Part shown: in pieces, positions 1 through 10,500 of the stretch
How the letters are laid out: each line of letters opens with the position of its first letter
How positions within the stretch are numbered: position 1 is the stretch's first letter
Position numbers and translations under genes: made by a program
Assembly: GCF_009905375.1 (NCBI RefSeq)
Contig: NW_027418172.1
Location: forward strand, 1-64,000
Origin: Apium graveolens
Lineage: Eukaryota > Streptophyta > Magnoliopsida > Apiales > Apiaceae
DNA: 64,000 bases
Direction: 5' to 3'
The notes under the pieces: generated by a model
Told to the model about the DNA's origin: nothing
Seen by the model: the letters and a program-made list of their open reading frames with translations, nothing else
The model's database searches: none

Positions 1-885
1 AAGGGACTAAATCTACGCTATACTCTATTTAGATATTTGACCTATCTCTCTTGATAATGTTCTGATGCGTATATTATCTAAGTGCTGGAGAATAAGTGCT
101 TTAATGAACGGATGCTATTAACTTATAATGAAATGATTGCATTTGAAGTCATTGGGAAAAAAGGATGTGGTTGGTTTAAAAATTGATATTTTAAGGCATA
201 AGATAGGTTGGAATAAAGATTTATTAAACAAATGTTGCATAAATTTGGTTTGCACTGAGCCTGGATTTCTAGGATTATGATATGTGTTCTGAAATTTTCA
301 TATAGTTTTGTACACAGTAGTGGAATTTTTGTTGATGTGCATCCACAACGGTGACTTCGACATGGAGATCCAATCTCTCCCTACTTGTATATTCTATGCG
401 CGGAAGGTTTAAATCTATCATTAGAAAGTTAGAAGAAACATGTTTGCTTCATGGAGTTAAGGTTGCTAGAGGAGCTCCAAGTATCTCCCATGTGTTATTT
501 GGTGATGATTATTTTTTCTTTTTCAAGCAACGAGTGTAGACGGAAGGAATATGAAGTGTATTTTATAGAGGTGTGAGCGTTTGTCTTGACAAGTAGTCCA
601 TTACTTTAAGTCTACTGTGTTCTTTAGTCCTAATAGTTGTGCTGATAATTGAACATTCATATGTCATATCCCGGGGGTTGAAGAAATTGAATTGATAAAC
701 CATGAAAATATCTTGAAATGTCAATATAGTGGTGGTCTGAGAGTTAGGAGTTTGAGGAACTTCCATACAATTATGCTTGCCAAGCAATATGGAGAATCAT
801 TAGTGGAACATCTAACATATACTTTAACTTACTCCCGTTCGGTGGTGGGCTCCACAATTGTGCAAGATAGGTCAGCCTAGAGTTT
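1..885 (+). pseudogene. L1-type LINE reverse transcriptase fragment, copy 1
   Basis: Decayed piece of an L1-clade LINE ORF2 that once copied LINE RNA at its target site. Around 357-410 one frame reads HGDPISPYLYILCAEGL, the conserved L1 RT block before the catalytic motif; a frame change follows, then LLHGVKVARGAPSISHVLF and GDD (475-510), where L1 enzymes normally have FADD. At 540-600 a KSTVFFSPN motif and at 735-790 GGLRVRSLRNFHTIMLAKQ match the C-terminal RT region. The stretch between them is shorter than in the family, so an internal deletion is likely. The 5' part runs off the window. The open frame on the minus strand at 563-787 is only an antisense shadow. Three more copies lie at 19330, 35771 and 54861. 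Confidence 0.85.
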
Positions 886-2150
886 TTCTAGTTCAATGTT
901 TAACAATTATTTATTTCCATTGGGTTTGGCCTCCGAATGCTTGCTTTTACCACCGGTGTCATTCTCTTCATAATCTTGATCTTTGTCGAGATTTTTAAGC
1001 ATGATGATTCTTGTTGTCCCCTGGTCTTCTCTCATTTTCCCGACACTCTTCTCAGTTGGGTACTACATCTTGAGATTGGGGATTGACCCAATAGCTTGGA
1101 AGGCCAAAAAGAATGGTTCTCCTGGGAGTGCGTTGTAGGGGATTTTAGAATCTTACGATGTAGAATTTTACTTATTTTACGATGTAGAATTTTACCTATA
1201 TGACATTTTATTGGTACTAATATGTAAGTAATCGTACATTCACAAGGTATATGCAGTCCGTCGAAGGCCTCAAGAGGTACCTCATGGCATGGCTCCACCT
1301 GTAGTCCAGCTAGGTTCATTTGCTATACGTCCGATGAAATAAGATATTAGACGAACTCCCTTCATCTAACACTTTCCATATATTATTTCCCCGATGACAT
1401 GGTGGATCATCAGCGGATCTTCATAAGGTTATATGACATCCTTGTAGTCCTCTTTCTTGAAGGAGAGCGACATAGTCTATCTAGAAGGGCTGAACTAGTA
1501 TAAATTATACCTTTTCTTGAAATTTTTACTGTCAACTCAAAGGGTATTGCTTCCCGAATTTGTCTTCACCTCTCCCTGATATCTCATTTTTGGCTCTGTG
1601 TTCCTTGTCTCATTCGGCCCCAACTCATCCCTAGAGTCTCTAAGAAATTCATGAGTCTTCAGCCTTGATCATTTTTTTAATCAGCTTCTTCAAGTGAAAA
1701 CATTCATCACAATTTTGCTCATTATATTCTGGTAGTAAGAATACATATCGGAATTCTTCTTGTGGTTGGCCATCTTAATTTTAGCTGGTCGGAAGAAAAC
1801 TGGGTTGGCTTTTATTTAGTGGAAAATTTTGGAAATCAGCGCATTAAGTGGTGTAAACCCAGTCAATTATCTAACTCTTCGCCTTTCCAAGCCTCAATCC
1901 GTTTCCTTCTTATCATTAAAACATTTAATTCATTTCGGAGTATTCGTAGTGGCTTGACAGCCGGTTACGGTCACCTCTTCGGGGCTCCCTATACCCCTCA
2001 TATATATACCATTCATGGACTTTGGGATATAATCATAATTGAGAATAAAAGGGAAAAACATATAAATTTCATTGAAATTGGAAATTCATATAATGTCCTA
2101 CATGCTTTGCCATTAGGAGATTCAAATTGCATTACTAAAGTAAAATAACT
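886..2150 (-). pseudogene. Ty3/gypsy gag zinc finger and protease fragment, copy 1
   Basis: Minus-strand remains of a Ty3/gypsy polyprotein. Reading from 2150 down: a gag C-terminal region with a degenerate zinc finger (family pattern C..H..C followed by LKxxIEKMI, best kept in the copies at 21166-21408 and 34773-35015), then at about 1320-1500 the aspartic-protease region, and at 1230-1319 the segment NLAGLQVEPCHEVPLEAFDG that follows the protease in this family. It ends against the L1 fragment near 886. Many stops and frame changes; not functional. The reading order integrase, then gag, then protease is not that of an intact element (gag-PR-RT-IN), so this is a rearranged relic. Confidence 0.8.
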
Positions 2151-2159
2151 AAATTTAAT

Positions 2160-2818
2160 AATCCAAATAAATAAAGAGGAAGGCTTTAGAGAGGCGTACT
2201 GGAAAAATTACCGGAATCTGGAAGTGTACCAAGTGTTTTTAAAAGGTTTGCATTCCAAAGTCTTTAGCTTATATGTTCCCGGCCTTATGACTTCAGCTAT
2301 AAAGTAAGGGTCTCTCCAATTTTCCTAAAGTTTTCCTTGCATAACGGATATTAAAATTGCTAACTTCCTCACCACTAGGTAATCGACAAAGAAAGTGCGC
2401 TCCTTTACACACTAATCATAATACTGGGTTTCCTGAAGTTGGTATTTGAGGTTTCTATGGCGAGCTACTTCGCTTTCTTCTTCAAGAAGGTCTATATTGG
2501 CTCTTAGGCCAACTTCGTTGCTTTACAAATTAAACACTTCGGTTCGGTAAGTTGATAATCTAAAAAGTATTTCGATCGTGGATGGTCTTGGGGTTATCCG
2601 ATAAGCCCACAAGACCCATCACAATTCTTCACCCGATAAATCTTTGGCTTCGCCCAACATCTCTTTGATTCCATCGAAAATAATCTTATTTGTTTCTTCA
2701 TTCACCCCATTGCCTTGAGGATGACCCAGAGAGCTGAATTTTTGTTGGATCTCGAATTGGTGCAAGAAATTCATTTTATCATTCCTTTTAATTCCAATGA
2801 TAAATAAATAAAACAATT
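2160..2818 (-). pseudogene. Ty3/gypsy integrase C-terminal fragment, copy 1
   Basis: On the minus strand from 2816, the residues FSSLGHPQGNGVNEETNKI match the end of the gypsy integrase core, where the Glu after PQGNG is the third catalytic acid of the DDE triad. IIFDGIKEMLGEAKDLSGEEL follows, then frameshifted remains of the C-terminal domain down to about 2160. The N-terminal HHCC finger and the first two catalytic Asp residues are missing. Gag sequence follows on the same strand less than 200 bp away with no recognisable LTR between. Counterpart in the other arm at 52759-53440. Confidence 0.82.
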
Positions 2819-3620
2819 AGTAATTTTTTTTAAAAGCTGTATCATTTTTCTCAAATGTATAACTTGTCTGTCAAAATTTTGTGTTGTATCTTATACCTCT
2901 AAAAATTTAATTTGATTAAATGTTGTTATAAAATAAATATTAATTTGTATATGACAATAAATATGTGCATTATAGTGAGAGGTTTTTTAGACTTGAATCT
3001 ATTGTAGTAGTGCTTATATTATTGTTAGTTATGGTTGTAGTAGTACTTATATTAGTGCTAGTTGAGGTTAGTGGGGATTTTATAAATAATATCACTAAAA
3101 AAAATTAAAATTTTCGAGAAAATATCATTTTTAAGTTAAATTTTTATACAATGCTACCACTTGATTTTTAGAATCTCATTTTGTTTACAATACAAAATAA
3201 ATTAGAGTAATACTTCTTTACCTATTCGCTTGTAAATATACATCGAATTAATTTATATAATACATGGAGCACACTTTGTTAGATCTTATTTTTATAGAAG
3301 GAAAAGAATTCGAAATTTGTAATAAGAAATTGATAGTAAAATAGAGAAACAATTTAAACTGTATTCCACATATTAAAACCCATCATACACAATTGGGTCC
3401 TATAAAATATTGGATATAAAAAAGGTAGGTAAAACCCTAATATGAGAAATGAACTTATATATGGTTAGAAAATAATAATTTGGCGTTATTTTTATTTTCT
3501 ATGAAAGAGTATTTTGGTATGAAAGAGTATTTTGGTTCTCCAACAAGATTTTGAGGTTATCATGAATTGATGTTATTTAACAAGATTAAGGTAATAATTT
3601 GAATTTCATTGTTTCTTCAT
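2819..3620. repeat. U block copy 1 (decayed GRP promoter and first exon)
   Basis: AT-rich block found beside most gypsy integrase fragments here. It starts at caattagtaaa-like sequence and runs through a paired 'tagtacttatatta' region and a TATA-rich stretch to a telo-box AAACCCTAA at 3432-3440; the nearby site II motif is mutated (TGGGTCC near 3385). Beyond it, atgaaagagtattttgg is present twice in tandem (3500-3536), followed by a possible exon ending at a splice-donor-like aaggtaat near 3590. I read it as a dead copy of the GRP promoter and first exon. No open frame of note. Confidence 0.6.
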
Positions 3621-4440
3621 GTTGCTAAGAAATACTATTGTCCTTTAAAAATGTATTGTTATGTAAAAAAGTGAAAAGGCTGTAAATCATTTTAAAAATA
3701 TAAAATATATTTTAATATGTGTTCCTAATCTATGTAAAAGAAAAGTTTTGCGATATTTAAAATATAATAAAGGATAAAATAGAGATATGAGTAAGGGTTC
3801 TGTAAGAAAAGAACAAAAAAAGTACAACAAAACCACTGGTTATTATTAGAAGTTACTAGGTTTATGAAGCTTCCTCTAGAATTAGTTACTAACACATGGT
3901 TGTTATTAAAAGTTAATAGGTTTTATGAACCTTCATCTTTATATACATATATATCTATATAGTCTTAATCTAATACAAACTAATATATATATATATAGTC
4001 CTAATCCAAAATATACTATATTAAAATACAAACTTCACCACCCAACACACAACTCCACCTTATTCCCTTTATTTTTAATTGAATTTTTCCCGTTAACTGG
4101 TGAACTCTTTTTACATCCTCCAATAATCAGTATGAATACCATATTTGATATATTTTGGCAATAAATTAGTAATTATGCTTACGAGAATCACTAAAATCTA
4201 CCGGTTCGTGAAATAGTATTGATTTCAGCTTAGTGATTCACGTAAGCTTAAATAATGATTTCTCTTCAAAATATAGCAAATATGGTATGCAAATTGTTGA
4301 GCGGGAGATGGAGAAAAATATGGTAAAATTATTTTTATATATTAAGTTAACGATGAATGGGAAAAATCAAATTAAAAATGATTCAGAAAATATATACATG
4401 AACACATAATGCACATGGATGAGAGAGAAAGAGACTAAAC
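3621..4440. other. AT-rich spacer with short TA repeats
   Basis: No coding sequence. The first part (about 3650-3950) is a diverged copy of 17840-18130 (shared: aaaatgtattgttatgtaaa). The stretches 3940-3965 and 3980-4000 are short AT/TA repeats. The rest (3990-4440) recurs at 23170-23640 and, reversed, at 51150-51630. It contains a hairpin listed separately. Confidence 0.6.
4177..4247. repeat. Imperfect hairpin, left copy
   Basis: Left arm gcttacgagaatcacta (4177-4193) pairs with tagtgattcacgtaagc (4231-4247) with one mismatch. Inside the loop a second small inverted repeat tgaaat/atttca could pair. The same structure is kept at 23354-23424 and 51369-51439 with different substitutions. Confidence 0.7.
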
Positions 4441-4985
4441 ATGTAGCTCTTATTGGTTAGTTTGTATTTGGATGAAGTTTTCCTTGTTTAACGGACATTG
4501 ACATTGCTAACTTCCTCCCACTGGGTAACTGGAAAAGAAATTGTGCTTTTTTACACCTCAATCATAATAATGGGCTCCCTGAAGTTGGTATTTTAGGTTT
4601 TTCTGGTGGACTACTTCACTTTCTTCTTCAAGAAGGTCTACATTAGCTCTTAGGCCAACTTTATTGGTTTCCAAATCAAACACTTCGGTGGGGAAAGTGT
4701 CTAGACCCCTTTCAACCACGAGAAGAGCATGAGTTCGGCAAGCCAATCTGAAAGGCGTTTCGCTCGTGGATGATCTTGGCATTTTTAGATAAGTCCAAAA
4801 GACCCATCACAAATTTTCGGCACATAATCTTTGGCTTCTCCCAACCACTTTTTGATTCCATCGAAAAAAATCGTAGTTGTGGCTTCAATCTCCCCCATTT
4901 TCTTACAATGACCGACATAGCTCAATTTTTGTAGGATCTCGAACTGGTGCAAGAAATTCATTTTATTATTCATTTTAATTTCTAT
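4440..4985 (-). pseudogene. Ty3/gypsy integrase fragment, second in left arm
   Basis: A further minus-strand copy of the integrase core end and C-terminal region, split over three frames: MNFLHQFEILQKLSYVGH near 4900-4970, then the ERNAFQIGLPNS region, then PRSSTSETPFRLACRTHALL near 4720-4780, a block typical of gypsy integrases downstream of the catalytic Glu. At least two frameshifts. It is followed, as at 2160-2818, by a U block, so the pair (integrase end plus U block) was duplicated as a unit. The counterpart at 50710-51115 lacks roughly 95 bp near its 3' end. Confidence 0.8.
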
Positions 4986-5862
4986 GTTAAATTAACAAAG
5001 CAATTAGTAAATATTTTTAAAAATTATATTATTTTTCTCATACGTATAACTTGTTTGTCAAACATTTAGTATCCTATCTTATACCTCTAAAAATTTAATT
5101 TTATTAAATGTTTTATGTAAATATTAATTTTATGTGACAATAAATTTGTCCGTTATAGTGAGAGGTATTTTAGACTTAAATCTATTGTAATAGTACTTCT
5201 ATTATTATTAGTTACGGTTGTAGTAGTACTTATATTATTGTTAGTTGAGGTAAGTGGGGAATTTATATATAATCTCACTTAATAAAATTTAAAATTTTGG
5301 AGAAAATATCATTTTTAAGTTAAATTTTTTATACAATGCTTACCACTTGATTTATAGAATCTCATTTTATTCATAATACAAAATAAATTAGATTAATACT
5401 TGTATACCTATAGGCTTGTACATGTACATCCAATTAATTTATATAATAATGAGCACACTTTATTAGATCATATTTTTATAAAAAGTAAAAAAAATTCGAA
5501 ATTTGTAATAAGAATAGGATACTATAACAAAAAACAATTTAAACTATATCAAGCCCATTAAAATCAGTGATACATAATTGGGCCCTACAAAATAGAGGAT
5601 ATGAAAAAGGTAGGTAAAACCCTAATATAAGCAACTAGTACATCGCTCTAAAATAATAAATTGGTATTATTTGTATTTTCTATGAAAGAGTATTTTGGTT
5701 AACAACATTTTGTGGTTATCATGAATTGATGTTGTTTACCAAGGTTAAGCTAATAATTTGAATTTCTTCATTTTCCTTTCTTATGCGTTTTTTCCACAAA
5801 TTATATATAAATATTAAAACACTAGAATAAGTATCCTATTTTTCTTTTACATATGTATGTAG
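4986..5862 (+). promoter_or_regulatory. U block copy 2 with site II and telo-box promoter motifs
   Basis: Same block as 2819-3620 but with the promoter motifs intact: AGCCCA (5552-5557, TGGGCT on the other strand), TGGGCC (5579-5584) and the telo-box AAACCCTAA (5617-5625). In plants the pair of site II elements plus telo-box is a known promoter signature of genes active in dividing cells. Downstream a probable untranslated first exon (about 5680-5755) ends near the donor-like aaggttaag. The mirror copy at 50220-50700 has lost about 350 bp containing all of these motifs. Promoter function is inferred. Confidence 0.6.
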
Positions 5863-6380
5863 GTTGACATGAAATGTCACTTGTATTTGTTTTTACATGA
5901 CCTCCATTTCAAGAATTATCCTTTTCAACATTATCTGTCAAGGTAAGAAAAACAAATTCAGTTATATTTATATTATATTTTTTGTTCCTCATAAATAATA
6001 TGCATGATACATTAAAAAAACAAAAAATTATAGATACGAAGCCCACATATTATTTATATTTATGTTCATATTTGTTTAATTATCTTATTAAATTTATTTT
6101 ATATTTATGTGTGACCTTACTTAGGAGACATTTGGACATGAATTATTTTTTTCTTGTTATTTACAACAAGTTCCTCAAAAAATGATGAAAATTCTTAAGT
6201 TCATTATCTTTGTCCTCTTTATCAATGCTCCAAGTCCCTTCTCTTTCTATTCTTCAGCAATCTAGGCGTGTAAGCTTTCTTTGTAATTTTTTAACTTTTC
6301 CTATGCAAACATTTAACATAAATACAAAAGTATATAGTATAAGTAGGTCTATTGTGAGGTGTGATTTTTATTTTTTAGTG
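5863..6380 (+). pseudogene. GRP gene 5' exons with signal peptide, glycine-rich exon missing
   Basis: Exon 5863-5942 (80 nt) sits between a polypyrimidine-AG acceptor (tatgtatgtag) and a good donor (AAG/gtaag). The next exon starts after ttacttag (6124); ATG at 6182 opens MMKILKFIIFVLFINA, a clear hydrophobic signal peptide, then PSPFSFYSSAI and a TAG at 6263, just before a donor (gtgtaagc near 6268). The reading phase at this donor (2) matches the glycine-rich exon of the other copies, so I take this as the true 5' coding exon of the GRP. The glycine-rich exon is absent: the intron runs into a CACTA end at about 6390. Pseudogene on present evidence. Confidence 0.6.
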
Positions 6381-6389
6381 TATACATGA

Positions 6390-7185
6390 CAACCCACTCG
6401 AAAGTACTATGTATTAACCTAATAACACACGAAGTTTACTTATATTCGGAGTTTCTCCAAAACCCCCAAAAAAATAAGCATAACATTTCTTATATACATG
6501 CATAAAAAGAAAATATATAAAAATGAGTATATACCTCCAGAAAAGCTCCAAGCTCCAAAACCTTAAAGTTCCAAAGCTCATTTCAAGCTCCAAAATTCTA
6601 CTTAAGTATATCTTACTAGGCTGAAGCTCAATTTGAAGCTCCAAAGTTTGAATTTGAATCGGGGCTTAAATTAAGGTTTATGAGAAAGGAGGGAAAAAGA
6701 TGAGACATGACTGAGATTTTTAAGATATGAGAGAAAGAGGGGAGAGATGAGAGAGATATGAGTGATGAAAGAGAGATGAAAGGTGAGAAAGACGAGAAAG
6801 AGACGGTGAGAAAGATGAGGCTAGCAGAAATGGGGGAAAGAGGTGAGAGATATTTTGGAAAAGGGGGAATAAAAAGGGGAAATAATTTGTTAAAATTAAA
6901 GGGGGAAAGTGTACTGAAACTGAGGGTAAAAAGGATAAGTCATTTTTTATTTTTTTAAAAGTAGCCATTAAAAGGGTTAAAAAAATCAGCCGATGTCAAA
7001 GTTCGAAACATATATTTGGCCTTTTTCAGTTTTGATCATAGGAAAAGGCTAGTATGGGAAATCGATATCAGCATTTCTATTCAACATCGCTTATTTATAA
7101 AGGGATGTTAAACAGACTTTTAATATCGGGTGCATTACATGCCGATGTCTAAGCACCAATGTTGTATCTACTATTTTTAGTAGTG
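6390..7185 (-). mobile_element. CACTA-type (EnSpm) transposon 5' end, left copy
   Basis: On the minus strand the piece begins with cactactaaaaatag (7185-7171), a CACTA-family terminus. Subterminal copies of the CCGATGT/ACATCGG type follow within 200 bp (near 7000-7150), then a long pyrimidine-rich leader (about 6960-6700) and an exon-like end with a donor (gaggtat near 6530). CACTA elements carry such subterminal repeats and a 5' leader upstream of their transposase exons. No transposase is present and the other terminus is not seen, so it is a truncated end inserted between the GRP remains and the copia gag remains. Confidence 0.6.
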
Positions 7186-8480
7186 AGTAGTTTGAGGTTC
7201 CTTCATCTCGGTAGCATCAAGTTTACTATCAGCAATTTCCTTGATAACATATTTTGTACATATTCTAATATATCATCCCAATTCTTATTCCTGATGATCA
7301 AGGCTTGCTTCTTCTTAACTTTTAGCTTTCTATAATATGCTGCAAAGTGTCCAACTCCATCTTAATTATAAAACTTGATCTTTGACTTCGTAATTTTCCC
7401 AGACCTTGACTTCTTCCCATAATTTTTCTCTAATTCCTTTTATCAGAGTCTGAGGAACTATAGCCTTTTCTGAAAAACTCTTTTCTTTCTTGAAATCCTT
7501 ATAGCCCAGATTTATAAAGCTTTTAACTAAGAGAGCAGCCATCTGTAGGATATTTTCATCATTATCATGATCCCTTTTAGTGTCTGAATAATTATTAGAG
7601 TTTGAGTCATCATCAGTATTTGATGACTCGGTATCAGACTTTGCAATCATGGCCTTTCGTTTCAAAATGGTTCTTTCTTACAGATTTCTCTCTTGGATTT
7701 TCTTTAAACGTGGGAGTAGCATGTCTTGTCCTTCGCCCTTTTCACTTATTTTCCTGCTCGATCTTCAGTTCACGAGTTTTCAGCATTCTATATATCTCAT
7801 CTAGAGATGTATCTTCAAGAACATAGTTATCCCTTATTGATATAACTTTCAAGTCCCACTTTTCAGGGAGTACAAGAAGAAACTTCAAGTTCGAATCTTC
7901 TCGATCATACTTTTTATCAACAAGTGATAAATCATTCAACAATTTCTGAAATATATCATAGATTTCAGTCAAAGACTCATCAACTTTTGAGTCAAAGTGA
8001 TCATACTCGTGAGTGAGTATTGTCCTTCCATTCTTCTTGATAACAGTTTTGCCTTGACACTTAACCTCTAAAGTGTCTCAAATTTCTTTGGCTTTTTTGC
8101 ATCCAATCACCCCATTGGATATCATACTGTCTAGACTGTTATGCAAAAGATGTCCAAGTTTTATATTTTTCATAATAGATTAAAGATCCCCACGATAGTA
8201 ATCCTTTTATCCTTTACAACCATATTTTTTTCTTGATCAAGAATAACAACAACTAGTTTCATGGGCCTATGAGGTCCATCATACATCATGTTCAAGTATT
8301 CAGGATTTGTTGCCTTCAAACATATGGTCATCTTGACTTTCAAGAAAGGATATTCATTAATCTTCAAGATTAGAAATTTGAAGGATTCATATATGTTCAT
8401 ATTATGGTTGATTTGGTTTGTTGCTAGTGGTGGTGGAAGATTTTCTTGAGTTTTTTTTATCTTCCATTAATGATTATTAT
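7186..8480 (-). pseudogene. Ty1/copia gag remains (outside the LTRs), left copy
   Basis: Reading from 8480 down: MNIYESFKFLI start region, TNPEYLNMMYDGPHRP, then LNDLSLVDKKYDREDSNLKF and VLPEKWDLKVISIRDN (7742-7972), LDEIYRMLKTRELKIEQ, an acidic spacer with TESSNTDDDSNSNNYSD, and a ruined zinc knuckle (GVGHF with the Cys residues lost) near 7340-7390. This order matches copia gag (UBN2-type capsid part followed by CCHC knuckle), which packages element RNA. Several stops and frame changes. It lies outside and in the opposite orientation to the neighbouring LTR-pol-LTR copia element, which itself lacks gag. Confidence 0.78.
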
Positions 8481-9323
8481 ATCGAATTAGGTACTGAATA
8501 ATGAAGAACAATTTTTATATTAATGGATAAAAATTGATTAAGGCTCTCTCAGAGGATGTGCAAATATCCTTGAGAGCTTGTATTAGTTATATACTAATAC
8601 ATCAATTTCTTCTGACATTATTTTTTTTGAAGTTTTGTCTTTGTTATCCATTTTTGAATATTCATGAAATAGCTCAATTTAGACCCATATGGGGTAGGTT
8701 GTGGGGTTGGACAAAAATTGAGGTAGGTTTCTGGACTGGACTACACTTTGAATTTAGATTTTGGTCTCCTTTTTTATTATTTTTTTTAAAAAAAATTTAC
8801 AACATATTTCTAGAGCATGGAGCATAGGTACGTTAAGAGTTTGGAGATCTTATTATTTGTTTGTATTTTTTCGACATATTGAAATGATTAAAGAATTATT
8901 TATTCCAATCAATCATTTGGATTAAAATTACTCAAAGGACTATAAAAAATGGTGAGTACCAGAAATAAGTAATATAAATGATATTTAAATAATTTTAATA
9001 TATATTTTTGTGAGCATTAATTATTTGTTGAAAATATATTCTCATTATAAAATAAAGTTACAAACTTATAATTATTTCCATAAATGATTACTTTGTATAA
9101 TTAATAAAATATTTTTTCAAAAAAATTATATTGTCTAACTCTAATATAACTGGTAGATTCAAATTATAACTAAAAATTACAAAGTTGGTATGAAATTTAA
9201 CTTGTCATTTTCTACCATTTGTTAGTTAGAAAAAAAAGCTTAGTGGGCCACATAATAGTCATTTCTTATCAAACTCAATAAAATTATGATGAATTACTTA
9301 AAACCTTAGACCAAGCTTAGTAC
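8481..9323. other. Spacer between copia gag remains and copia LTR
   Basis: About 840 bp with no supported gene. The part near 8480-8620 directly precedes the gag remains and may be the untranslated leader of that element. The open frame at 8534-8827 has no recognisable features and its mirror at 47200-47580 is not open. The rest is plain AT-rich sequence. Confidence 0.5.
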
Positions 9324-10500
9324 TGTAACTCCTTAGTTTTGATGATCACAACACAACAAGCCATCATGTTGTTATTTAAGACTGTTTGTAGCATATATGA
9401 GCTTAATGACATTACTATTTAAGTATCATGAGAGCAAGCTGTCATAAGACAGTAATTTATTTTAGCAAGCTATGATCACGTTATTTAGAACAATAGCAAG
9501 CCAAGATGGACAGTCCAGATTCAACAAGGAAACAAATTTTCAAGGAGAAATTTTAGGAATTTCTTTTAATAAATTGTAGGGAGCCTCTATTATATTACAT
9601 GTGGTTTATATATATTAGAGCTCAGTTATAAAATGTTTTCTAACTTTAAAAAAGTTCCTAATTTTTAGGAGTTTGTTTTCTTTTCAAACTCTATCTCCTA
9701 CAAATCTGATTGAAAAATGTTTTATACTCATACCAAATACAGACTTTTTTTGATCGTTTTTCTTTCTTTCTCTCTTCTATCAAACGTATACATGAACGTT
9801 GGAAATCATCCCAACTAATTTAAATGTTAGAATTGGATTCTAACTGTTGTAAGTTGTTGAGGTTGTTTTGAACGTTAGTGTATATTTCTAAATGAGTTTT
9901 CTTGCAGTTTTTATGACTGACGTATTGTAGCACGAATACTCACAACTCACTGATCTTTATTGGTTCTAAAATACTCTCGAGCTCTCAATTATATACACCT
10001 ATTTTATCTTAGAGAGTCTATAGTTTGAGTTGTAATTACTTTATCATTCGATTTGTATTATTCAATTTATATTGATTAGTTGCTGGATATATAGTTGCCT
10101 AAGGGAAACAAGGGTTTGGTGAACTAGTGCTAGAGAAGTTTGTACTACGGGGTAGTATAGTACTTAGAGGGCAGGTTCAGAAATAGGGTTTCAGTAAGCC
10201 ATTATCAGCAGTTGGGATAAAGGGAGATACATTATTATATCTTGTAGTTGTAACCTTATTGTGATTCAATAATATACTCTCTTACCAAGTTGGTAAGGGA
10301 CCCGGACGTAGACCATAGGGGATTAAGGGTCAAACCTGGCTAAAATTCTTGTGTGTTCTTATTATTTTTCTGTATACTATTTTCTGCACTGCATTCAGTC
10401 ATCTTAGCTTACCATCATTTTCAGATTATTGAACTGATTATAAAATCTCATTAAGCGATTATCGGGTAAAATTTAAAACTAATCTTAGTTAGCGATAATC
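9324..10500 (+). repeat. Copia 5' LTR, left copy
   Basis: Starts tgtaactccttag and matches 12917-14100 along its whole length. It contains a conserved acgtagaccatagggg segment near 10303 typical of the R/U5 part of plant LTRs. It ends at agcgataatct, without the CA expected at an LTR end. Confidence 0.85.

Noticed and set aside
563..787. 74-codon minus-strand frame MLGKHNCMEVPQTPNSQ..., open in all four L1 copies (also 20134, 35825, 54910)
   Set aside because: It is the exact antisense of the L1 RT C-terminal block GGLRVRSLRNFHTIMLAKQ, which is a strong family match; the four copies share descent, so shared openness is not independent evidence.
6720..6968. Leu/Ser/Phe-rich frame MATFKKIKNDLSFLPSV... 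(also 49085-49420)
   Set aside because: Translation of a pyrimidine-rich leader; low complexity and not preserved between arms.
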